Shown piece by piece: positions 36,141 through 44,538 of a stretch of DNA of 64,000 nucleotides (the stretch's first letter is position 1; each line of letters begins with the position of its first letter). Below the pieces are notes generated by a model that searched no databases, was not told the DNA's origin, and was given only the letters and a program-made list of their open reading frames with translations. Made by a program: the position numbers and the translations under genes. Origin of the DNA: Oscillospiraceae bacterium (lineage in GTDB: Bacteria; Bacillota; Clostridia; Christensenellales; QALW01); NCBI GenBank assembly GCA_022009755.1, contig CP091722.1, positions 814,001 through 878,000 on the forward strand, read 5' to 3'.

Positions 36141-36205
36141 AAAACCGCACGCCCATGCTCATCAAAAGCATACACTTCTGAAAAAGCAATAATGCCTGCG
36201 GTTTT
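36141..36205 (-). terminator. Possible terminator of the feo operon
   Basis: AAAACCGCA (36141-36149) pairs with TGCGGTTTT (36197-36205) across a 47-base loop, followed on the minus strand by TTTTC. The loop is large, so this is tentative. Confidence 0.35.
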
Positions 36206-36211
36206 TAAGAA

Positions 36212-36427
36212 TTACTTATTCTGTTTATTCGCCCCGACGGATTTTTTATTTTTGCTCTTTTTACAGCTTTCACAGCGTTTGTTTTTGCCGTTTGCGCACC
36301 CCGAACAGCCGGAGCCTCCGGAGCAGCCGCAGCTGCATCCTCCTCTGCGAAGGCAGCGCACCAGCGCCGCAGCTGCCAGCGCAAATATTACTGCAAGAAC
36401 AATGTAATCCGCCGCAGTCATATTCAT
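36212..36427 (-). CDS. FeoB-associated Cys-rich membrane protein
   Basis: A 71-aa protein: one membrane helix (ADYIVLAVIFALAAAALVRCL) followed by a Cys/Gly cluster (CSCGCSGGSGCSGCANGKNKRC) and a Lys-rich tail. Small proteins of this kind regularly follow feoB in Firmicutes and are thought to help ferrous iron uptake. The ATG at 36427 overlaps the feoB stop as ATGA, so translation is coupled. Confidence 0.88.
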   Translation of the reverse strand: MNMTAADYIVLAVIFALAAAALVRCLRRGGCSCGCSGGSGCSGCANGKNKRCESCKKSKNKKSVGANKQNK

Positions 36428-38433
36428 ACAAAAAGACTTCCTATCTGCCAAACGGCAAGCGCCGCAAGATATGCAACTCCGCACTGCATAAGCACCACTC
36501 CCAAGGTTGCGCCGCGCGAATGAAGCTCACGCCGCACAGTGGCAATTGCCGCAACGCAAGGAGTATAAAGCAAAGTAAACACCAAAAAGCTCAGCGCCGA
36601 AAGCGGCGTAAACAGCGAGGAAAGCGCTCCGCCCAGCTCATTTACGCTTGTGCCCATAAGCACCGCCATAGTGCTTACAACCGCTTCCTTTGCCGTAAAG
36701 CCGGAAATGAGGGAGGTGACGGCGCGCCAATCGCCAAACCCGAGCGGCGCAAAGGCCGGAGCAATAAAGCGCCCCACAAGCGCAAGCAGGCTTTGAGAGG
36801 AATCCTCCACGACATTGAGTTTTGTATCGAATGTGCGCAAAAACCATATTACTATGGAGGCAACAAAAATCACCGTAAAGGCGCGCTCAAGAAAATCCCT
36901 TGCCTTTTCCCAAAGCAGCAGCATAACGCTTTTGAACGAAGGCAGGCGGTAATTCGGCAATTCCATAACAAAAGGCACCGGATTGCCGCGAAAAGCGGTG
37001 TTTTTTAGTATCAGCGCCACAATGATCCCCAATATAATGCCGGTAACATACAGCCCTATCATAACAAGCGCCGCGTGTTTTGGAAAAAAGGCCGCACTGA
37101 AAACGGCATAAATCGGTATCTTTGCCGAGCAGCTCATATAGGGAGTAAGCAGAATGGTCATTTTGCGGTCGCGGTCGCTGGATACCGTTCTTGTAGCCAT
37201 AATAGCCGGAACGGTGCAGCCAAAGCCTATAAGCATCGGCACAAAGCTGCGCCCCGATAAGCCGATATGCCGCAGCAGCTTATCCATAACAAAGGCAATG
37301 CGCGCCATATATCCCGTGTCTTCAAGAATGGACAGAAAGAAAAACAGCGTAACTATTATGGGCAGAAAACTCAGCACGCTGCCCACGCCGGTAAAAATGC
37401 CGTCGATTATCAGGCTGTGCACCACCGGATTTATGCCGTAGGCCGTAAGTCCTCTGTCTGCGGCTGCGGACAAAGCATCTATGCCGAGGGAAAGCAAATC
37501 CGACAGCCGCTGCCCTATAACATCAAATGTAAGCCAGAATACTAACAGCATCACGGCAAAAAACACAGGCAATGCGGTGTATTTGCCCGTAAGCACGCGG
37601 TCGATTTTGACGCTGCGGCTGTGCTCCCTGCTTTCATGACATTTAACCACCGCGCATTGTGTTACCTTTTCAATAAAGGCATAACGCATATCCGCCAGCG
37701 CCTCATTGCGGTCAAAGCCGGTAGCGTCCTCCATTTCCACCACGCAGTGCTCCAGCAGTTCGGTTTCGTTTTTATCAAGCTCCAGACGCTTTTCCATTTC
37801 CTTATCGCCCTCTATGAGCTTAACCGCACAGAAGCGCGCCGGAATTCCGACATTATCGGCATGGTCCTGAATCAAATGAATTACTGCATGAATACATCTG
37901 TGAACCGGCGAAGCATCGTCGCAGAAATCGGATACCGCAGGAAGCGTTCGGGTTTTGGCCGTCTGCACGGCTTTATCAATAAGCTCGCTTATACCCTCTC
38001 CCTTGGCTGCGCTTATCGGAACCACCGGGATCCCAAGCGCCTGACTCATTTTCTGCACATCCACCGTGCCGCCGTTTGCGCGCACCTCATCCATCATGTT
38101 AAGCGCAAGCACCATGGGTACACGCAGTTCCAGCAGCTGCAAAGTAAGATACAGATTTCGTTCTATATTTGTGGCGTCAACTATGTTAATAATGCCGTCG
38201 GGTTTTCCGTCAATTACAAAATCCCTTGTGACAATCTCCTCCTGTGTATACGGGCGCAGAGAATATATGCCGGGCAGATCTACAACGGAGCAATCCTTTA
38301 CGCCCTTTATCGTACCGCTTTTCTGATCCACGGTAACGCCGGGGAAATTTCCCACATGCTGATTTGATCCGGTAAGTGCGTTGAAAAGTGTGGTTTTGCC
38401 GCAATTCTGATTTCCCGCAAGCGCAAATATCAT
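36424..38433 (-). CDS. feoB: Ferrous iron transport protein B
   Basis: A 669-aa membrane GTPase for Fe(II) uptake. The N-terminal G domain has GNQNCGKTT (7-15), VGNFPGVTVD, DLPGIYSL, LNMMDEV (NxxD) and a SAAKGEG loop. A helical GDI-like region follows, then the membrane part with two Gate motifs (FVPMLIGFGCTVPAIMATR; LLTPYMSCSAKIPIYAVF), each with its conserved Cys. It overlaps feoA at its start (ATGA, 38430-38433) and the Cys-rich partner at its end. The frame is intact. Confidence 0.97.
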   Translation of the reverse strand: MIFALAGNQNCGKTTLFNALTGSNQHVGNFPGVTVDQKSGTIKGVKDCSVVDLPGIYSLRPYTQEEIVTRDFVIDGKPDGIINIVDATNIERNLYLTLQLLELRVPMVLALNMMDEVRANGGTVDVQKMSQALGIPVVPISAAKGEGISELIDKAVQTAKTRTLPAVSDFCDDASPVHRCIHAVIHLIQDHADNVGIPARFCAVKLIEGDKEMEKRLELDKNETELLEHCVVEMEDATGFDRNEALADMRYAFIEKVTQCAVVKCHESREHSRSVKIDRVLTGKYTALPVFFAVMLLVFWLTFDVIGQRLSDLLSLGIDALSAAADRGLTAYGINPVVHSLIIDGIFTGVGSVLSFLPIIVTLFFFLSILEDTGYMARIAFVMDKLLRHIGLSGRSFVPMLIGFGCTVPAIMATRTVSSDRDRKMTILLTPYMSCSAKIPIYAVFSAAFFPKHAALVMIGLYVTGIILGIIVALILKNTAFRGNPVPFVMELPNYRLPSFKSVMLLLWEKARDFLERAFTVIFVASIVIWFLRTFDTKLNVVEDSSQSLLALVGRFIAPAFAPLGFGDWRAVTSLISGFTAKEAVVSTMAVLMGTSVNELGGALSSLFTPLSALSFLVFTLLYTPCVAAIATVRRELHSRGATLGVVLMQCGVAYLAALAVWQIGSLFV

Positions 38434-38666
38434 GCTCCTTCCTCCTCCGGTTCTATCTCTATGCCCGCTGCATCCTCCGCACGAAGCGTAAGCTCATACC
38501 CGCGCACCTGTATCTCAAGCGGATCGCCCATGGGCGCTATCTTCTGCATTTTTACCCGTGTATGCGGTATGAGCCCCATATCAAGCAGACGCAGGCGCAG
38601 TTCGCCCTTGCCGCCTACACTGCGTATTACCGCAGTTTTTCCTACTTCAAGTTTATTTAAGGTCAT
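38430..38666 (-). CDS. feoA: Ferrous iron transport protein A
   Basis: A 78-aa SH3-like cytosolic accessory of FeoB. It has the family pattern of a Gly-rich first strand, RLLDMGLIPHTRVKMQKIAPMGDPLEIQVRGYELTLR. It is the first gene of feoA-feoB-Cys-rich protein. The promoter region just upstream carries two inverted repeats suited to iron control. Confidence 0.95.
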   Translation of the reverse strand: MTLNKLEVGKTAVIRSVGGKGELRLRLLDMGLIPHTRVKMQKIAPMGDPLEIQVRGYELTLRAEDAAGIEIEPEEEGA

Positions 38667-38719
38667 TTGCTTTATTCCCCCTGCCGTTTTATCCGTATCG
38701 CTTTTTGCATGTCGGCATT

Positions 38720-38735
38720 GTTAGTCCGTACTAAC
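38720..38735. promoter_or_regulatory. Inverted repeat in the feoA promoter, candidate metal-repressor operator
   Basis: GTTAGT-CCGT-ACTAAC, a perfect 6-bp inverted repeat located just downstream of the -10 box. The TTAG/CTAA flavour resembles sites of DtxR/MntR-family iron or manganese repressors, but the regulator is not in this window. Confidence 0.55.
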
Positions 38736-38741
38736 TTTTAT

Positions 38742-38776
38742 TTGACAATGTTATCATTCCGGCTTTACATTGTCAA
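38742..38776 (-). promoter_or_regulatory. feoA promoter embedded in a long inverted repeat
   Basis: On the minus strand TTGACA (38776-38771), 17-base spacer, TAACAT (38753-38748). The -35 and -10 regions lie within the arms TTGACAATGT (38742-38751) and ACATTGTCAA (38767-38776), a perfect 10-bp inverted repeat with a 15-base gap. Confidence 0.7.
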
Positions 38777-38893
38777 TATATTTTTTCATAAAACGCATTC
38801 CTTCGCGCATTAATGACAGCTTAATTCTCACAGTATGCATTTGCACACTTTCTTGGGTGCACCCCCCCAAAAAAATATGCCGCTGATATCCGA

Positions 38894-38922
38894 TTGCACA
38901 ATGGGCGGCAATAGTGTATAAT
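38894..38922 (+). promoter_or_regulatory. Promoter of rsmA
   Basis: TTGCAC (38894-38899), a 17-base spacer, TATAAT (38917-38922), about 165 bases before the rsmA ATG. Confidence 0.75.
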
Positions 38923-39089
38923 TCATAATGTGATTGCATCGGCATGCCGCTTATGTTCTGCGCATTTTTACGGTCATGGCGCAAAAGCGGCGCCGGCATC
39001 ACGGGCAGGCGATTGCAAGCCGGCCTTCCCTTTGGAAATACATATTTTTCAACTGCATTCAGGCAGTTCAAACGGCAGTGAGGAGTATA

Positions 39090-39962
39090 ATGATAGAAAA
39101 ACTTGACGGGCTTACCTTAAAAGGCCTGCTGCAAAAGCACGGATTCGGCTTTTCCAAAAGCCTTGGCCAAAATTTTCTCTGTGATGAGCGTATTTTATCG
39201 GCAATTGCCGATGATGCCGATATAAAAAAGGGCGACACCGTGCTGGAAATAGGGCCGGGCGCCGGCACCCTTACCCGCGTTATGGCAAAACGCGGCGCCC
39301 GCGTTACTGCGGTGGAGATTGACAAAACCCTGCTGCCCGTACTTGCGGAAGCTCTGGAGGGCTTCAACGCCGAGGTAATAAACGCCGATTTTCTCAAGCT
39401 CGATCTTGAGGAGCTGTATCATCAGCATCTCGCCCCCGGCTTCAAGCTGGTGGCAAACCTCCCCTATTACATCACAACTCCCATAATTATGCGCCTGCTG
39501 CAAAGCGGTCTGCCCTACGACAGCCTTACTGTCCTTGTGCAGCGCGAGGTAGCAAACAGAATGGCCGCCGCGCCCGGTACGGCGGAATACGGCAGCCTCA
39601 GCTGCGCCGTGCAGTACTATTGCATACCGCATCTGCGCACCCGCTTGCCCGCCGCCTGTTTTTTCCCGCCGCCCAAGGTGGAAAGCAGAGTAATAACCCT
39701 TTCGCGCCGCAGCGCGCCGGCAGTAAGCGTACATGATGAAAAGCTGTTTTTTGATGTCATGCACGCCGCCTTTGCCATGAGAAGAAAAACCTATGCCAAC
39801 AATCTGATGCATGCCTTTTCCCTTTCACGCGAGGATGCTGAAAGGATTCTAAGTCAGTGCGGGCTTGATTTAAGCGTGCGCGGCGAAAAGCTTTCCCTTG
39901 ATGCTTTTGCGCGCATTGCGGAGTTCATGTACTCTGAAAAAAACAAACAGCAAACCTTATAA
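39090..39962 (+). CDS. rsmA: 16S rRNA (adenine1518-N6/adenine1519-N6)-dimethyltransferase
   Basis: RsmA/KsgA dimethylates two adjacent adenosines in helix 45 of 16S rRNA late in small-subunit assembly. The 290-aa protein has GFSKSLGQNFLCD, the SAM motif VLEIGPGAGTLTRVMA, VEIDKTLLPVL and the catalytic NLPYYITTPI. VLVQREVANRM and PPPKVESRVI follow. GAGGAG lies 5 bases ahead of ATG 39090, which matches the family N-terminus; longer upstream frames overlap the promoter leader. The frame is intact. Confidence 0.97.
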   Translation: MIEKLDGLTLKGLLQKHGFGFSKSLGQNFLCDERILSAIADDADIKKGDTVLEIGPGAGTLTRVMAKRGARVTAVEIDKTLLPVLAEALEGFNAEVINADFLKLDLEELYHQHLAPGFKLVANLPYYITTPIIMRLLQSGLPYDSLTVLVQREVANRMAAAPGTAEYGSLSCAVQYYCIPHLRTRLPAACFFPPPKVESRVITLSRRSAPAVSVHDEKLFFDVMHAAFAMRRKTYANNLMHAFSLSREDAERILSQCGLDLSVRGEKLSLDAFARIAEFMYSEKNKQQTL

Positions 39963-40004
39963 AATCGGTTTTATAAGCATATTAACCGTAACGGAGCGTG
40001 ACCC

Positions 40005-41742
40005 ATGAAATTCAACGAGCAGCTAAACGCATATATATCTCAGATCTCCTGCACAGCCAAGGAATTATGTGCGCTCTCCGGCATTTCCCAGGCCACCCTC
40101 AGCCGATACAGAAACTGCGAGCGTATTCCCGAATCGGACAGCAGCGCCTTTGAAGAGTTATGCTCCGCCATTGCCGAAATTGCGGCAGAAAGAAATACAG
40201 GGCATAACGGCGGCCTCCGTAAAGCAGTCATTCATTGAATGCGAGGATTTTATCTCCGCCGACAGAGAGAGCTTGCGCAAAAACTTCAACACACTTATTA
40301 CGGCGCTTAATATAAATCTTACACGCCTGTGCCAGTATACCAACTACGATCCTTCCGCAATTTTCCGAATCCGCAGCGGCTCAAGAAACCCCGGCGACTG
40401 CGAACAGTTTGCCTCCGGAATTGCCGCCTTTACTGCAAGAGAGATGCAGACGCAGCCCGAAATTGCCGCCGTAGCCGAGCTTATCGGCTGCGATCCGGAT
40501 GATATCCACGATATTTCTCCGCGGTATACCCTGCTTAAAAAAATTGGCTGCTCAGTCAATCGGGGCACGGCGCCGCAGACGGCAGTATATCAAAATTTCT
40601 TAACCGCCTTGATGAATTTGATCTTAACGAATATATAAACATAATCCGTTTCAACGAGCTCAAGGTTCCTTCCGTGCCCTTTCAGCTGCCGTCTGGCAAA
40701 ACCTACAACGGCATATCGGAAATGATGGAAAGCGAGCTGGATTTTCTGAAGGCCACCGTACTTTCCAAATCCGACGAGGCCGTAATAATGTACAGCGATA
40801 TGCCAATGAAGGAGATGGCCAAGAACGAGGACTTCGCAAAAAAATGGATGTTCGGCATGGCCATGATGCTGAAAGGGGCTGCATCTGTACCAGATACACA
40901 ATATCGACCGCTCCTTTGACGAAATGATGCTGGGGCTTGAAAGCTGGATTCCGATGTATATGACCGGGCAGATTTCCCCATACTATTTCAAAAACGCGCA
41001 GAACGGCATTTTTCTGCACCTTCTGAAGGTATCCGGCGCCGCCGCGCTTGCCGGGGAGGCAATTGCCGGGTATCACTCCGACGGCAGATACTATCTTACC
41101 AAATCAAAGCGCGAGCTGGAATATTACCGCAAGCGTGCCGAGGAAATGCTTGCCGATGCATATCCGCTTATGGATATCTACCGCAGCGAGCGGGAAAACG
41201 AATTCAACACCTTTCTGCTTTCCGATATGAAAAAGCCCGGTGCCCGGCGCTCTATCCTTTCCACGCTGCCGCTGTATACAATAAGCCCGGAGCTGCTTGC
41301 CGGCATTCTCACGCGGCGCGGCATCGATGCGGCGCAGCAGCTGGCAATAATCAAATACGCGGATGCATGCAGACAGCGCATTTTATCCGTTTTGAAAACA
41401 AACACCGTCACGGACGAAATACCCGTCCTTACCGCGGATAAGTTTGGCAAAAAGCCGCCCGTGCTTGAGCTGTCCGGAATGTTTGCGCAAAATAATATCA
41501 CATACAGCTTTGAGGAATACGCCGCCCATCTTAAGCAAACCGAGCTTTTTGCAGACACGCACCCGAATTATATACTCAAGGAAAATTCGGCCTTTGCATT
41601 TTGCAATCTTCAGATTCTCATGCACGAAAAGCAGTTTGTCATCGTTTCCAAGGGCAATGCACCGGCTATCCATTTTGTTATCCGTCACCCCAAGCTGCGC
41701 AGCGCAATAGAAAACTTTGTCCCGCCCATGAAGGAAGAATAG
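40005..41742 (+). CDS. Unknown protein with two tandem XRE-like HTH modules, three frameshifts
   Basis: Corrected length about 578 aa. Two similar HTH modules occupy the first ~170 residues: AKELCALSGISQATLSRYRNCE...P and LTRLCQYTNYDPSAIFRIRSGSRNP. A long domain without recognised motifs follows. The C-terminal part has helices and strands and ends VIRHPKLRSAIENFVPPMKEE. Frames are broken at GGG 40200-40202 (extra base), A7 40537-40543 (missing base) and GGGG 40875-40878 (extra base). Each correction gives continuous sequence, for instance MLKGLHLYQIHNIDRSF. Start 40005 has GGAG upstream. It is probably a regulator. It stands alone between rsmA and pfkA. Confidence 0.65.
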
Positions 41743-41791
41743 TACAAATACCTGCCAAGCCGCAAAATTAAGCAAAGGAATAGTGAATATA

Positions 41792-41823
41792 AAAAGCCGC
41801 ACAGTTCCGACTGTACGGCTTTT
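41792..41823 (+). terminator. Terminator of the HTH gene
   Basis: AAAAGCCG-C-ACAGT / ACTGT-A-CGGCTTTT around a TCCG loop, ending in TTTT. Confidence 0.85.
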
Positions 41824-41929
41824 GCAGCATAGGCTGCTATAAAAAGCGCATCGCGCATATTTTGCGCGCAAGACATATGGGGGGAACCGTATGCCTTGCA
41901 CATAATATAAAGGAGTATCATGAAAAAAC

Positions 41930-41953
41930 CGAGTTTAGGGGGAACTCGTTTTT
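41930..41953 (+). terminator. Hairpin with T-run in the pfkA upstream region (terminator or attenuator)
   Basis: CGAGTT (41930-41935) / AACTCG (41943-41948), 7-base loop, then TTTTT. It follows an AAAGGAG site and ATG at 41920 by only a few codons, an arrangement compatible with leader-peptide attenuation or simply a second terminator. Confidence 0.5.
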
Positions 41954-42210
41954 CACGCTCATATTATACAATGTATAAATCCATTTGTACAGCACTTTTT
42001 TTAAGTTTTTTTAATAATTTTTTTCGTCCTTTTGATAATGAATTTGTAATTATTTTTACCATTATGACCGTACCAAAGCAACTTTTTCCATTGCAATCTT
42101 TTTATTCCCTGTGTATCTGTCTCAATCTCAATGCTTGAATAGGCACCCGGTACCCACCCGCAAGGCTGCATTGCCGCCCGCTTGCTGCCCTCTCCCGTAT
42201 GCAATACCCG

Positions 42211-42231
42211 TTATGAATCTATTATGAATCT
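42211..42231 (+). repeat. Pair of 10-bp direct repeats at 11-bp spacing upstream of pfkA
   Basis: TTATGAATCT at 42211-42220 and again at 42222-42231, about one helical turn apart, a layout common for response-regulator binding sites. It lies about 65 bp upstream of the pfkA -10. Confidence 0.45.
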
Positions 42232-42295
42232 GTACTGAAAATGAAGGAAATTACTGTTTTTCGATACAAAATCACTATGCAAAACGCATTATATT

Positions 42296-42304
42296 TGATA
42301 TACT
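42296..42304 (+). promoter_or_regulatory. Extended -10 promoter of pfkA
   Basis: TGA-TATACT (42296-42304), about 70 bases upstream of the start codon. No good -35 box is visible. Confidence 0.4.
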
Positions 42305-42375
42305 GTTACGAAAAGAGGCATAAATACTGATATAAGCGCTGCTTTTAGTCAGCCCTTTATCGTTAAGGAATGGTG

Positions 42376-43340
42376 ATGAATATGAAGAAAATCGGTGTAC
42401 TCACAAGCGGCGGTGACGCTCCGGGCATGAACGCCTGCATAAGAAGCGTTGTGCGTACCGCTATTTATCACGGCATGACTCCGGTGGGAATAGAACGCGG
42501 CTACTGGGGGCTTATCGAAGATCAGATGTTCGATATGGATCTGCGCAGCGTGGGCGACATTATAAACCGCGGCGGCACCATGCTTAAAACCGCGCGCTGC
42601 CTTGAATTCAAAACCAAAGAGGGTCAGGCAACCGCTCTTGAAAACATCCGCAAGCACGGCATAGAGGGCATTGTTGTTATAGGCGGCGACGGCTCCTTCC
42701 AGGGCGCTCAGGTGCTTACAAACTACGGCATACCGGCCATAGGTATTCCCGGCACCATAGATAACGACCTTGCTTATACCGATTATACCTTGGGCTTTGA
42801 TACCGCGCTTAACACCATTCTTGAAGCAATACGCAAAATCCGCGACACCATGACCAGCCACGACCGCGTGAGCGTAGTGGAGGTAATGGGCAATAAATGC
42901 GGCGATTTGGCGCTGTATTCCGGGCTTGTGGGCGGCGCCGAGTGCATTCTTATTCCGGAAAGGGAATGGAATATCGATGATGTCTGCGCCACCCTGCTCC
43001 GCGGCAAAGAACGCGGCAAAATGGCCTCCATCGTGCTGCTTGCCGAGGGCTGCGGCAGCGGTCATGAGCTGAGCAAAACCATAGAAGCACGCACCGGCAT
43101 GCAGGCGCGTGCCACAGTGCTTGGTCATATCCAGCGCGGCGGCGCTCCTTCGGCGCGTGACACTCAGCTTGCCAGCATGTTCGGCTTCTACGCCGTAAAT
43201 CTGCTTGATAAGGGCATTGGCGGTCAGGTCGTGGGAATTAAGGACGATCAGATATTCTCCATGGATATTCACGCCGCGCTTAAAATAGAAAGGAGCCCAA
43301 TTACAATCTTTACAACCTTGCAAATGTGCTCTCCATGTAA
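42376..43340 (+). CDS. pfkA: ATP-dependent 6-phosphofructokinase, one frameshift near the C-terminus
   Basis: Commits fructose-6-phosphate to glycolysis. Corrected length 321 aa, normal for the bacterial enzyme. GVLTSGGDAPGMNACIR, VVIGGDGSFQGA, the catalytic GTIDND loop, MGNKCGDLAL, EGCGSGHEL and HIQRGGAPSARDT are visible. A base is missing in AAA 43289-43291. Restored, the end reads EKEPNYNLYNLANVLSM with stop at 43338-43340. Read as given, the last ~14 residues are foreign. I prefer ATG 42376, with AAGGA 6 bases ahead. Other in-frame ATGs are 42370 and 42382. Confidence 0.95.
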
Positions 43341-43396
43341 TTTTTAATATGCGTCTTAAAATCGCATATTCAATATACAAACGCATCCAATATACA

Positions 43397-43428
43397 AAAC
43401 CGACAGTGCATAAAGGCACCGTCGGTTT
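43397..43428 (+). terminator. Terminator of pfkA
   Basis: AAACCGAC-A-GTGC / GCAC-C-GTCGGTTTT around a 6-base loop with one mismatch, followed by further T's. Confidence 0.82.
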
Positions 43429-43540
43429 TTATTATTATATTCAAAACTTCCCGGCATTTGCAAGCCGCAGCGCCGCTTTTACGGAATCCCCCGCGCAGCC
43501 CTTATCTTAAGGGTTCTGCTTTCTTTGCCCCGCCGAAAGC

Positions 43541-44538
43541 TCACCCCTGCGCTTGCAGCAGCTGCTCCGTCGTTTTTCCGTCCCACGAAACGCGTATCAG
43601 CCCGAAATAATCATCGGACCCTACAAGAAAATATATCCACTGCTCTCCGTAAAACGGATATGAGCAGCTTTGAAGCGCACCAAGCTCCGCTATACTCTTA
43701 CCATCCTCAGCATTCACCAGGCGGAATCCGTTTTCGTTTACAATCCTGTAACAGCGGCCGTTATATGTGCTTATGCCCCATATTTCAAAGGGCAGACGCT
43801 CGCTCTCCCCACCCTGTATGGGGTATTTAACCGCGCCGCTGTTCTCCGCCGCGGCATACAGCACAAAATCCTGCGCTCCCACCAGCTCCTGCGGATAGCA
43901 TTTAGAGCCGATTATTTTCACCTTTCCGCTGTCCGTATCCAAAATACATATATCGCCGTCCATGCCCAAGGCAACATTTCCGCCGCAAAACTGCGGAGAA
44001 ACCAATTCTCCCTCGAAAAGCATACTGCTTGCTCCGTCCTTTACGCACAACAGCCGGTTGCCGCTTATGTAAAACACTCCGGCGGCGCCGCAGGCAGCAA
44101 AGCTTATCTCCCCCGCAGCAATCACCGCTGTTTCACCCGATGAAATATCAAACGAGCTCACCGCGTATTCCGAAGGCTCATAGTTTCCCGTGCGGAAACG
44201 CTTCTGTATATTATCTTCCCGTCGTAAAAACTCAGTTCACACGGTGTATCCGCAATTGCCGCAAGCCCGTACTCCCCCGTTTTTGTGTTATAGAACTGTA
44301 TGCTGTCCGATGCCGCAAAATATATAACCTCGTCCACCTGAATAAAGCGTCCGCGCACCGGATCGATAACCGTACCCTGCTGAATAAACGGAGTGGTTAC
44401 ATCATGAGTTATGTTTTCTGTTGCCCCTCCCGGAGTGCAGGCACACAGCAGCAGCACATAGCATATAAACAGTACCGCTGCTGCAAGCCCCGTGGTTTTA
44501 TCTTTTCTTTTTTGTATATTCCTGCGAAAAAACCGCAT
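43541..44538 (-). CDS. Lipoprotein of unknown function, beta-propeller-like, one frameshift
   Basis: Corrected length about 332 aa. A basic start and hydrophobic helix end in a lipobox (LLLCAC). The rest is a run of beta-strand repeats with aromatic-rich patterns (VDEVIYFAASDSIQFYNTKTG, AGVFYISGNRLLCVKDG, DGDICILDTDSGKVKII, EQWIYFLVGSDDYFG), like the DUF5050/WD-like surface lipoproteins of Clostridia. A base is missing at AAA 44196-44198. Restoring it gives VFRTGNYEPSEYAVSSF. Its start lies inside the 3' end of the upstream gpsA-ogt gene (41-base overlap), so the two may be cotranscribed. Confidence 0.7.

Larger units (their letters stand above)
35802..36211. other. Intergenic region between the YdjI-like gene and the feo operon
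   Basis: 410 bp. It contains the promoter of the YdjI-like operon (35930-35958) and, nearer the feo side, a possible feo terminator (36141-36205). I see no gene. The remainder is of mixed composition. Confidence 0.6.
38667..39089. other. Divergent intergenic region between feoA and rsmA
   Basis: 423 bp. It holds the feo promoter with two inverted repeats (38720-38776) and the rsmA promoter (38894-38922), with a C7A7 run at 38865-38878 between them. The ~165-base rsmA leader has no recognised riboswitch. No gene was found. Confidence 0.6.
41743..42375. other. Long intergenic region between the HTH gene and pfkA
   Basis: 633 bp. It holds the HTH gene terminator (41792-41823) and a second hairpin with T5 (41930-41953) inside a short ribosome-site-led frame (ATG 41920). 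After these comes an AT-rich stretch with poly-T runs, a pair of 11-bp direct repeats (42211-42231) and the pfkA extended -10. The short frame (72 codons) overlaps the hairpin and shows no known protein features, so I do not call it. Confidence 0.5.

Noticed and set aside
38777..39089. Riboswitch or leader RNA before rsmA
   Set aside because: The leader has short hairpins but no match to a riboswitch core that I could recognise.
41920..42138. 72-codon plus-strand frame with a good ribosome site
   Set aside because: Its first codons form a terminator-like hairpin and the rest is poly-T-rich with no protein-like pattern. Reported as a possible attenuator instead.
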